From VRUE01 sp963814915 (GTDB lineage Bacteria; Actinomycetota; Thermoleophilia; Solirubrobacterales; 70-9): a DNA stretch of 64,000 nt. The translations under genes were made by a program, and so were the position numbers. The stretch is taken from NCBI GenBank assembly GCA_963814915.1, contig CAWFEI010000016.1, forward strand, positions 1 to 64,000, written 5' to 3'. The notes beneath the pieces are model-generated. The model saw only the letters and a program-made list of their open reading frames with translations, searched no databases and was not told the origin of the DNA. Shown one piece after another: positions 52,721 to 59,847 of this stretch. How positions within the stretch are numbered: the stretch's first letter is position 1; every line of letters starts with the position of its first letter.

Positions 52721-53662
52721 TTCGTGTCGCTCGGCCGCCATGCGAGCGCGCCTGACCGTGCTGAGCAGGACGCGTCGCACGTGGGCTGGGTCGTGCTTGA
52801 TCTGCCAGTGGGAGAAGCGCAGCGGCCACATGCCGGCGGCGAGATGGGACTGGTCGCGTTCCAGTCCCCGCCTCTGCTGCGAAGCCGTGCGGTGGTACTT
52901 GAGACCGTCGGTCTCCAGAGCGATTCTGAGATCCGGCCAGAAGAAATCGACTTCGTAGCCGTTGACCCAAGTCTTGGTTTCCGGCGCCGCTAGGCCGACG
53001 GAGCGTGCCAGAAGTCGCATCGCCTGCTCCAGCTCGGAGTCGCTGAGCCGGAAGGCGAGCGGGTCGAGGAGCTTCCGCAGAGGCTTGACGCCGGGTTGGC
53101 CGCGGTAGTCGTCGAGCGAGGCGTGCAGCACGTCCGCCCTCACCCGTTCGAGTTTGTCCGCCTCGTTGACCGCGCGCTCGAGTTGCATCGGCCTCAGCTG
53201 CGTCGCCTGGTCGATCAGCGTGCGCACGGGCTTGGTGAGGGGAATGCCTTCGCGGACCGCGACTTCGCCGAGGATCCCCTCCTTGCGGCGGTGGACCCAG
53301 ATTCCTGGATGCCGGCTACGGCATGCGGCAGGCACGGAGACCTCGATCGTGCCGTCGCGCTCTCGTCCGAATCCCCACAGCGCGGCGGCGCTTCCATGGC
53401 TCAGCAGGGCATCCGGTCCGCAGGCGAGCACCGCCGCCATCCAGCGCCCGTGTCTATCCAATAGCGGTCGCCCCACCGCATAGACGCCGCGCCACACCGG
53501 GTGGAGCCGCCCGGAGGCAATCCGCCGCTCGATCCGGCGCGGTGTGAGCCCCAGTTCCAGCAGCTGCCGGCGCGCGATTGCCCCGTGCTGCCGTCTTATC
53601 AGGGCCCAGATCGCGGCATGCTCGCCGAGCCCGTCCCGCGAATGGTCATTTGACCCACGCAT
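52718..53662 (-). CDS. Solitary AbiEi-like wHTH + DUF559 protein inserted between mutase subunits
   Basis: A 314-residue relative of the protein at 31701. N-terminal AbiEi-like part: IWALIRRQHGAIARRQLLEL, RLHPVWRGVYAVGRPLLDRH, ALLSHGSAAALWGFG. C-terminal DUF559 nuclease-like part: VNGYEVDFFWPDLRIALETD (D and E-x-D positions), GLKYHRTASQQ and RDQSHLAAGMWPLRFSHWQI. No toxin partner. ATG 53662 lies in the upstream copy of repeat B and TGA in the downstream copy. It is on the strand opposite to both mutase genes and separates subunits that are normally adjacent, which indicates insertion. Confidence 0.82.
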   Translation of the reverse strand: MRGSNDHSRDGLGEHAAIWALIRRQHGAIARRQLLELGLTPRRIERRIASGRLHPVWRGVYAVGRPLLDRHGRWMAAVLACGPDALLSHGSAAALWGFGRERDGTIEVSVPAACRSRHPGIWVHRRKEGILGEVAVREGIPLTKPVRTLIDQATQLRPMQLERAVNEADKLERVRADVLHASLDDYRGQPGVKPLRKLLDPLAFRLSDSELEQAMRLLARSVGLAAPETKTWVNGYEVDFFWPDLRIALETDGLKYHRTASQQRRGLERDQSHLAAGMWPLRFSHWQIKHDPAHVRRVLLSTVRRARMAAERHE

Positions 53663-53680
53663 ACGGTGGTAAAGGGTTCA
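53643..53680 (+). repeat. Direct repeat B, copy containing the second DUF559 gene start
   Basis: 38 bases identical to 52683-52720, 960 bases apart start to start. On the minus strand it provides the start region and the codons MRGSNDH. The core GGGTC-AA-ATGACC resembles the GGGTC-T-ATGACC core of repeat A. Confidence 0.92.
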
Positions 53681-53682
53681 GC

Positions 53683-53698
53683 GGGGAGATTTCTCCCC
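53683..53698 (+). repeat. Short perfect palindrome upstream of mutase small subunit
   Basis: GGGGAGA-TT-TCTCCCC, a 7-bp dyad with a two-base centre, directly after repeat B and 23 bases before ATG 53722. It may be a residual promoter/operator element or a small hairpin. Confidence 0.4.
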
Positions 53699-53721
53699 CG
53701 TCGTCTAATCTCCCGGCCGCA

Positions 53722-54144
53722 ATGGAGGCAGCAATCGCCCGCAAGATCCGCGTCGTCGTCGCCAAGCCCGGCTTGGACGGGCACGACCGCGGCGCCAAGA
53801 TCATCGCCCGGGCGCTGCGCGACGCCGGCATGGAGGTGATCTACACCGGCCTGCACCAGACGCCGGAGCAGATCGCCGAGACGGTGATCCAGGAGGACGC
53901 CGACGCGGTCGGCCTCTCAATCCTCTCCGGCGCCCACATGACGCTGGTGCCGCGGGTCGTCGAGCTGCTCAAGGCGCAGGGCGTCGAGGACGTCCTGGTC
54001 ACGGTCGGGGGCACGATTCCGGCCGAGGACATCCCGGAGCTGAAGGGCCTCGGGGTCGCCGCGGTGTTCACGCCGGGCTCGGGCACCGACGAGATCGTCG
54101 ATTTCATCGAGAAGGGCGCCGCGGAGCGCCACGCAAACGAGTAG
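53722..54144 (+). CDS. Methylmalonyl-CoA mutase small (B12-binding) subunit
   Basis: A 140-residue cobalamin-binding domain. KIRVVVAKPGLDGHDRGAKIIARALRDAG has the DxHxxG motif whose His ligates cobalt; GLSILSGAHMTLVPRVVELL (SxL) and VTVGGTIPAEDIPELKGLGVAAVFTPG (GG) complete the B12 fold. It pairs with the catalytic subunit at 51033. ATG 53722 follows the last insertion repeat by 41 bases, so its original upstream region has been replaced or moved. Confidence 0.93.
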   Translation: MEAAIARKIRVVVAKPGLDGHDRGAKIIARALRDAGMEVIYTGLHQTPEQIAETVIQEDADAVGLSILSGAHMTLVPRVVELLKAQGVEDVLVTVGGTIPAEDIPELKGLGVAAVFTPGSGTDEIVDFIEKGAAERHANE

Positions 54145-54212
54145 AAACCGCAGCCCGAGTGACAAATCGCACGTATTCGAACTGCACATGTCCTGATGCA
54201 TAGATAGACTGA

Positions 54213-54228
54213 TTGACTGGTCAGTCAA
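54213..54228 (+). promoter_or_regulatory. TetR-type operator before etfBA
   Basis: TTGACTG-GT-CAGTCAA is a perfect 7-bp dyad 34 bases before the etfB start. Such TGACTGGTCAGTCA sites are typical of TetR regulators of fatty-acid and CoA-ester catabolism. The regulator is not encoded in the window. Confidence 0.6.
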
Positions 54229-54261
54229 CCAGCCTGAGCAATAGCCAAGGAGGCTTGAAAG

Positions 54262-55053
54262 TTGAAGATCTGCGTCCTGGTCAAGGAGGTTCCGGACGCC
54301 GCCGTCCAGAAGCGCATCGACTCCGGAACGATGCGTTTGGACCGTAGCGGCGAGAAAAACCTCAACCCCTTCGACACCCATGCAATTGAGGCCGCCATGC
54401 AGATCAAGGAGGGCGGCGCGATACCGGTCGAGGAGGTCGTCGCGGTGACGATGGGCCCCGACTCCGCTGTCCGCGCCCTGCACAAGGCGGTGGCGCTCGG
54501 CGCCGACCGCTCGGTGCACCTCTCCGACGATGCGCTGGCCGGATCCGACGTCTGCGCCACCGGTTACTCGCTGGCGAAGGTGCTGGAGTCCGAGAGCCCG
54601 GACCTGGTCCTGCTGGGCCAGCAGTCCGATGACGGCGAGTGCTACACGATCGGCGCCGTCGTCGCCGACCATCTGCAGATGCCCTCGCTGACGCAGGTGA
54701 TCAAGGTCGACGTTGCCGACGGCAAGCTGCGTTGCGAGCGCCAGGCCGAGTACGGCTACGACACGGTCGAGGTCGAGCTGCCGGCCGTGATCAGCGTCGG
54801 CGACGCGATCAACGAGCCGCGCTACCCGAGCCTGAAAGCCATCATGGGCGCGAAGAAGAAACCGCTCGACGGCAAGGCGACCGGCGACGTCGGCATCGAC
54901 GGAGGCATGGTCGGCGAGGCCGGCTCGAAGACCAGCGTCCTGGCGCTCAACCCGCCTCCAGCCAAGGAAGCCGGGGAAATCATCGAGGACGAGGACACCA
55001 ACGAGACGGTCGAAAAGATCGTCGCCTGGCTCGACGAGAGGAAGCTGATCTAG
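54262..55053 (+). CDS. etfB: Electron transfer flavoprotein beta subunit
   Basis: A 263-residue ETF-beta (FixA) that holds AMP and completes the flavoprotein electron carrier for acyl-CoA dehydrogenases. KICVLVKEVPDAAVQKRIDS, NPFDTHAIEAAMQIKEG, VTMGPDSAVRALHKAVALGADR and VLLGQQSDDGECYTIGAVVADHL are conserved. Start TTG 54262 with a strong AAGGAGG (54247-54253) at eight-base spacing. Stop is directly followed by the etfA ATG. Confidence 0.95.
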   Translation: MKICVLVKEVPDAAVQKRIDSGTMRLDRSGEKNLNPFDTHAIEAAMQIKEGGAIPVEEVVAVTMGPDSAVRALHKAVALGADRSVHLSDDALAGSDVCATGYSLAKVLESESPDLVLLGQQSDDGECYTIGAVVADHLQMPSLTQVIKVDVADGKLRCERQAEYGYDTVEVELPAVISVGDAINEPRYPSLKAIMGAKKKPLDGKATGDVGIDGGMVGEAGSKTSVLALNPPPAKEAGEIIEDEDTNETVEKIVAWLDERKLI

Positions 55054-56028
55054 ATGGCAGGCATCCTGACTTACGCCCTCCACGACGACGAGGGCAACTT
55101 CAACAAGAACTCGCTCGGAGCAATCTCCGAGGCGGCCAAGCTGGCCGGCGAGATCGGCGGCGAGGCCGCCGCGCTGGTGGTCGGCGACATCGCCGACGAC
55201 GCCTGCGCCTCGCTGGGCAACTGGGGCGCGGCCAAGATCTATCGGGCCAAGGGCGTGCCGGAGGGCCTGGCCCAGCCGATCGTCGACGCGATGGCCAAGG
55301 TGATCGAGGACGAGGGCTTCGGCTACGCGCTGTTCGGCGGCGGCCTGCTCGGCTTCGAGATCGGCGCCGGCCTGACCGCTCGGCTGAATGCCGGCGTGAC
55401 GATGGAGGTCACCGCGGTCAAGGTGCAGGACGGCAAGCTGGTCGTCGAGCGCCCGATCCTGCAGGACTCCCAGGTCGCCGACGTCGGCTACGTCTCCGAG
55501 CCCGGCATCATCATCGGCCGCCTCAATGCCTTCGACGCCAACGAGAGCGGCGGCAGCGCCGAGGTGGTCGACATCGAGGTCGAGCTCTCGCCCTGGTCCT
55601 CCAAGGCGAAACTCGTCCAGCGCGGCGAGCAGCGCGGCGCCGACGTCAACATCGAGGATGCGGAGATCCTCGTCGGCGGCGGGCGCGGGCTCGGCGCGGC
55701 GGAGGGCTTCGAGCAGTGCGAGCAGCTGGCCGAGGCGATGGGCGGGGCGGTTGCCGCGACCCGCGCCGTGGTCGACGCGGGCTGGTACCCCTACGCGGCC
55801 CAGATCGGCCAGACCGGCAAGACGGTAGCCCCGAAGCTCTACCTGGCCGCCGGCATCTCCGGCGCGATCCAGCACAAGGTCGGGATGCAGAACTCGGAGA
55901 ACATCCTCGCGATCAACAAGGACCAGAACGCGCCGATCTTCGAGTTCTCCGATCTCGGCGTGGTCGGTGACCTGCACAAGATCGTCCCCAAGCTGACCGA
56001 AGCGATCAAGGCGAAGAAGGGCGGCTGA
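55054..56028 (+). CDS. etfA: Electron transfer flavoprotein alpha subunit
   Basis: A 324-residue FAD-binding partner of EtfB. The C-terminal FAD domain has VGGGRGLGAAEGFEQCEQLA, VDAGWYPYAAQIGQTGKTVAPKLYLAAGISGAIQHKVGMQNSENIL and AINKDQNAPIFEFSDLGVVGDL, which are textbook ETF-alpha motifs. Co-transcribed with etfB and probably with the downstream oxidoreductase (34 bases away). Confidence 0.95.
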   Translation: MAGILTYALHDDEGNFNKNSLGAISEAAKLAGEIGGEAAALVVGDIADDACASLGNWGAAKIYRAKGVPEGLAQPIVDAMAKVIEDEGFGYALFGGGLLGFEIGAGLTARLNAGVTMEVTAVKVQDGKLVVERPILQDSQVADVGYVSEPGIIIGRLNAFDANESGGSAEVVDIEVELSPWSSKAKLVQRGEQRGADVNIEDAEILVGGGRGLGAAEGFEQCEQLAEAMGGAVAATRAVVDAGWYPYAAQIGQTGKTVAPKLYLAAGISGAIQHKVGMQNSENILAINKDQNAPIFEFSDLGVVGDLHKIVPKLTEAIKAKKGG

Positions 56029-56062
56029 GCGCAGAGCTCGGCCGCAGCAAAGGAGCGTAGAG

Positions 56063-57769
56063 ATGCCTGCCGTAAAGCCCATCGATTTCCCGCCGCCGTT
56101 CGACTCAGCCGACGTGATCGGCCCGCCGACCGACCCGGTCGACGAGCGGATCGAGGTCGGCGTCGCGATCGTCGGCGGTGGGCCGGCGGGCCTCGCCTGC
56201 GCCAACAAATTGATGCAGCTGCTCGAGGACGAGCCGGAGCTGACCGAGAAGCTCGGTGAAGTCCCGGTCGCGGTGATCGAGAAGGGCAAAGTCGCCGGCG
56301 CGCACCTGCTCTCCGGCGCCAATGTCGACCCATCGGCGCTGACGCGGCTCTTTCCGGACATGGACCCGGCCGATTGGCCGCCGGTCTACCAGGAGGTGAC
56401 CAAGGACGCGACCTACTTCCTCACCTCGAAGACGGCGACGCCGCTGAAGCCGCCGCCGCCGAACTTCCGCAAAGAGGGGACCTACACGCTCTCGGTTTCC
56501 AAGCTGGGCCGCTTCCTCGCCGAGAAAGCCGAGGAAGCAGGCGTCTACATCCTCGCCGAGACGGCCGCCGACAAGCTGCTGGTCGAGGATCGGATCGTCA
56601 AGGGCGTCCGCTCGGGCGACCGCGGCCGCGGCAAGGACGGCGAAGAGCTGGGCAACTTCGAGCCCGGCTCCGACGTCGTCGCCAAGGCGACGGTGCTGGC
56701 CGAGGGGACGCTCGGCCACCTCACCTACGCCGCCTACGACTACTTCGACATGCACGGCTCCGACCCGCAGGCGTGGGAGCTCGGGGTGAAGGAGATCTGG
56801 GAGGTCCCCAAGCCGCTCGACCGGGTGATCCACACGCTCGGCTGGCCGCTGCGCTGGGGCCCGAAATACAAGGAGGCCGGCGGCAGCTTCATCTACCCGA
56901 TGGGCGAGGACAAGGTCTGCTTCGGCCTGGTCGTCGGGCTCGATTACACCGACGCCACCTTCTCGGTCCACGATGCGGTGCAGCTGTTCAAGACCCACCC
57001 CTTCATCAAGAAGATCCTCGAGGGAGGCAAGCGGGTCGGCTGGGGCGCGAAGACGATCCCATCGGGCGGCTACTGGGCGCTTCCGAAGCGCTTCTCGGTG
57101 CCCGGCATGCTCGTCGCCGGCGATGCCGCCGGGATGGTCAACATCGCCGAACTCGCCGGCGTCCACTACGCGATGCACGCCGGCATGTACGCGGCGGAAG
57201 CGATCGTCGAGTCGCTCAAGAAGGACATCGAGTCGGTCAACTTCGACTCCTACGACGAGGCGATCCGCGGCTCGGAGATCGAGAAGGACCTCTACCGCTC
57301 GCGCAACATGAAGCAGCCGCTCTCCAAGGGGCTGATCTTCGGCGGCATGATGGGCTCGGCGATGGTCGCCACCAAAGGCGCCTTCCCCGGCGGCCACTGG
57401 AAGGTCGAGGACAACGCCGAGCCGGCGATGCATCTGGGCAAGGCCGGCGACAAGTACCCCAAGCCCGACAACGAGCTGACCTTCAACAAGCTCGACTCGG
57501 TCTTCCTCTCCGGCAACGCGACCCGCGACGACGCGCCCAATCACGTGCGCATTCAGACCCGGGTCCCGAAGGAGATCGCGCAGACGTGGGTCTCGATGTG
57601 CCCGGCGCAGGTCTACGAGATCCCCGAGGACCAGCTGGAGAACGGCGCCGGCGAGGTCGACGTCCACGTCACCGCCTCCAACTGCGTCCAGTGTGGGGCG
57701 ATCACCGCCAAGGGTGGGCGCCTTACGTTGCCCGAGGGCGGCGACGGGCCGCTTTACCAGGAGACGTGA
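56063..57769 (+). CDS. ETF-quinone oxidoreductase
   Basis: A 568-residue flavoprotein/4Fe-4S enzyme that passes electrons from ETF to the quinone pool. FAD-binding VGVAIVGGGPAGLACANKLM near residue 33, GTYTLSVSKLGRFLAEKAEEAG, the quinone/membrane region, AGDAAGMVNIAELAGVHYAMHAG and the C-terminal iron-sulfur domain with MCPAQVYE and ASNCVQCGAITAKGG (Cys near 513 and 540-543). It completes an acyl-CoA to quinone electron route with the dehydrogenase and ETF in the window. RBS AAAGGAG precedes ATG 56063. Confidence 0.94.
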   Translation: MPAVKPIDFPPPFDSADVIGPPTDPVDERIEVGVAIVGGGPAGLACANKLMQLLEDEPELTEKLGEVPVAVIEKGKVAGAHLLSGANVDPSALTRLFPDMDPADWPPVYQEVTKDATYFLTSKTATPLKPPPPNFRKEGTYTLSVSKLGRFLAEKAEEAGVYILAETAADKLLVEDRIVKGVRSGDRGRGKDGEELGNFEPGSDVVAKATVLAEGTLGHLTYAAYDYFDMHGSDPQAWELGVKEIWEVPKPLDRVIHTLGWPLRWGPKYKEAGGSFIYPMGEDKVCFGLVVGLDYTDATFSVHDAVQLFKTHPFIKKILEGGKRVGWGAKTIPSGGYWALPKRFSVPGMLVAGDAAGMVNIAELAGVHYAMHAGMYAAEAIVESLKKDIESVNFDSYDEAIRGSEIEKDLYRSRNMKQPLSKGLIFGGMMGSAMVATKGAFPGGHWKVEDNAEPAMHLGKAGDKYPKPDNELTFNKLDSVFLSGNATRDDAPNHVRIQTRVPKEIAQTWVSMCPAQVYEIPEDQLENGAGEVDVHVTASNCVQCGAITAKGGRLTLPEGGDGPLYQET

Positions 57770-57777
57770 AGGCTTGG

Positions 57778-57882
57778 GGAGGGCCGGGTGTCCCTCCCCA
57801 TGAGGCCGTCGCGTAGCTGGGTCGCGGGCCAGGGTTCGATCGTCTGTCCGGGAGCCTCCTGGGGAGGGACACCCGGCCCTCC
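57778..57882 (+). repeat. Long inverted repeat (22-bp arms) after ETF-QO
   Basis: The 22-base arm at 57778-57799 (begins GGAGGGCCGGGTGTCC) is matched exactly, inverted, by 57861-57882, with a 61-base spacer. It begins eight bases after the ETF-QO stop and ends 37 bases before the next start. Possibly a terminator-like cruciform or a small palindromic mobile element; no T-tract follows. Confidence 0.75.
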
Positions 57883-57919
57883 TGCGGGACCCCTCGGATT
57901 CTCCGGATAGGGTCGGCGC

Positions 57920-58783
57920 GTGGTTGCCCTCGGCATCGTTGCGGCGGTTGGAGCTTCGTTGCTCTACAACACCTCGATCGCATTGCAGGCGCTCGAGGCG
58001 CGGGAGGTGCCTGGGGAGCACTCGCTGCGGCTCTCGTTGATCGGGAGGCTGGTTAGGAACAGGCGCTGGCTGGGGGCTACGGCGCTGGGGCTGCTCGGGT
58101 GGCCGCTGGAGATCGTGGCGCTGCTCTTGGCGCCGCTGACCGTGGTGCAGCCCTGCCTCGCCAGCGGCCTGGTCCTGCTGCTGTGGCTTGGTGTGACGCG
58201 GCTGGGGGAGACTCCCGGGGCGCGCGAGGGGCTGGCCGTGGCGGCGATTGTCGCCGGCGTGGGCGGGGTCGCCTGGGCGGCGCCGGAGCGGACCACCGAC
58301 CATGCGGGCGGGGCGGCGATCGCGATTGCCCTTGTGCTGATCGCGATCCCGATCGCGCTGCCGTTTGTGCTGCGAAGGCGGGCGGGATCGATCGGGATGC
58401 TGATGGTGCTCGCCGCGGGTTGTGGATACGCCTGGACGGCGATCGCCAGCAAGCTGCTCACCGACGAGCTCGCGGCCGGGGCCGTCCTGGTCGGGGTCGC
58501 CTGGCTGGCCAGCGCCGCGGCCTCGGAGGGGCTCGCACTGCTGAGCGAGATGAGCGCTCTGCAGCTGCGCGCGGCGACCCGGGTCGCGCCGGCGATGTTC
58601 GCAGTGCAGGTGATCGTCCCGGTCCTGCTGGCGCCGCTGATCTTCGGCGAGGCGTGGGGAGACACTCCGCTGGGCGGCGTCGCCCTCGTCGCTTTCATGG
58701 CGCTGGCCGTCGCGGGCACGGTCCTGCTCGCCGGCTCGCGCACCGTCGGCGCCGTGATCGAGAGCGCACATTTAGATAATTGA
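57920..58783 (+). CDS. DMT-superfamily (EamA/NIPA-like) membrane protein
   Basis: A 287-residue polytopic protein with about nine or ten hydrophobic segments (VALGIVAAVGASLLYNTSIA; ALGLLGWPLEIVALLLAPLT; AIAIALVLIAIPIALPFVLR; PVLLAPLIFGEAWGD; MALAVAGTVLLAG). The two-fold pattern and LAPLTVVQPCLASGLVLLL fit DMT transporters of the NIPA/EamA type. Substrate unknown. Start GTG 57920. Its stop overlaps the TTG start of the aminotransferase, placing it at the head of the envelope operon. Confidence 0.78.
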   Translation: MVALGIVAAVGASLLYNTSIALQALEAREVPGEHSLRLSLIGRLVRNRRWLGATALGLLGWPLEIVALLLAPLTVVQPCLASGLVLLLWLGVTRLGETPGAREGLAVAAIVAGVGGVAWAAPERTTDHAGGAAIAIALVLIAIPIALPFVLRRRAGSIGMLMVLAAGCGYAWTAIASKLLTDELAAGAVLVGVAWLASAAASEGLALLSEMSALQLRAATRVAPAMFAVQVIVPVLLAPLIFGEAWGDTPLGGVALVAFMALAVAGTVLLAGSRTVGAVIESAHLDN

Positions 58784-59847
58784 CCGGATTCGCTGCTAGC
58801 CTGGCGGCGCTCTTGGCCTCTCCAGTCAGCCCCCCGCTCGACGCGAGCAAGTTCGCGATCGGCTTCGATCATCGCGACCGGGGCCGTCTCCTCGACCTCT
58901 GGACCGAGGTGCTCGATTCCGAGCAGTGGTCGGAGGGCAAGCAGCTGGAGGCCTTCGAGGCGCGCTGGTCGCAGTGGAACGGGCTGCCCAGCCTCGGGCT
59001 GTCCAGCTGGGCCGGCGGTGCTCTCGCCGCACTCGAATTCGCCGGGGTGCGCGGCGAGACGGTGCTCTGTCCCTCCAACACCTTCATGGCGACTCCCCTG
59101 GCGGCGGTCGCCGCCGGCGCCGAGGTCGAGTTCGTCGACTGCAACCGCGGCGACCTCTGCATGTCCTTCGAGGACTTCGAGCGCAAGGCCGAGCGGACCA
59201 GGCCGCGGGCCGCGATCCTCGTCCACATCGGCGGCCACATCGCCTTCGACTCGGAGCGCATCGCCGAGTACTGCCGCGAGCACGGCATCTTCCTGCTCGA
59301 GGACTGCGCCCACGCCCACGGCGCCGAGTGGGGCGAGCGCCGCCCCGGCGCCTTCGGCGACGCCGGGGTCTACTCCCTCTACGCGACCAAGACCGTCTCC
59401 ACGGGCGAGGGCGGCGTGCTCGTCTCGTCCCGCCCCGAGCTGATCGAGTTCGCCGCCAAGTTCCGCAACTACGGCAAGTTCGAGCATGAGGTCGATGGGC
59501 TCAACTTCCGGATGAGCGAGTTCACGGCGGCTCTGGGCCTGGTTCAGGCGGATCGGATGGAGGAGATCGTCGCCTGGAAGAACGAGTACGCGCACGAGCA
59601 CCTCGACCCCCTGCACCCGTCCCGTCCCGAGCTGCCAGAGGGCATGACGTCGGGGCTCTACAAGTACATCGTCTTCGAGCAGATCGAGAAGTCGACGGGA
59701 CGTGTCTACGAGGAGCCCTGCCACCGGATCATGGGCCGCGACGACGACCTTCCCAACACCGAGTGGGTGGCCGAGAACCACTGGTGCGTGCCCCTGTACT
59801 ACCGACCGGAGAGCCGCGAGGGCGCTCTCGCGAAGGAGGGTTCATGA
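58780..59847 (+). CDS. DegT/DnrJ/EryC1/StrS aminotransferase
   Basis: A 355-residue PLP enzyme that typically aminates nucleotide-linked keto sugars. SSWAGGALAALEFAGVRGET, PSNTFMATPLAAVAAGAEVEFVD, ILVHIGGHIAFDSERIAEYC, LLEDCAHAHGAEW and the PLP-Lys motif YSLYATKTVSTGEGGVLVS near residue 202 are all present, with FRNYGKFEH and RMSEFTAALGLVQ. Proposed start TTG 58780 overlaps the previous stop. It overlaps the epimerase fusion gene by four bases, implying a shared sugar pathway. Confidence 0.88.
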   Translation: MTGFAASLAALLASPVSPPLDASKFAIGFDHRDRGRLLDLWTEVLDSEQWSEGKQLEAFEARWSQWNGLPSLGLSSWAGGALAALEFAGVRGETVLCPSNTFMATPLAAVAAGAEVEFVDCNRGDLCMSFEDFERKAERTRPRAAILVHIGGHIAFDSERIAEYCREHGIFLLEDCAHAHGAEWGERRPGAFGDAGVYSLYATKTVSTGEGGVLVSSRPELIEFAAKFRNYGKFEHEVDGLNFRMSEFTAALGLVQADRMEEIVAWKNEYAHEHLDPLHPSRPELPEGMTSGLYKYIVFEQIEKSTGRVYEEPCHRIMGRDDDLPNTEWVAENHWCVPLYYRPESREGALAKEGS

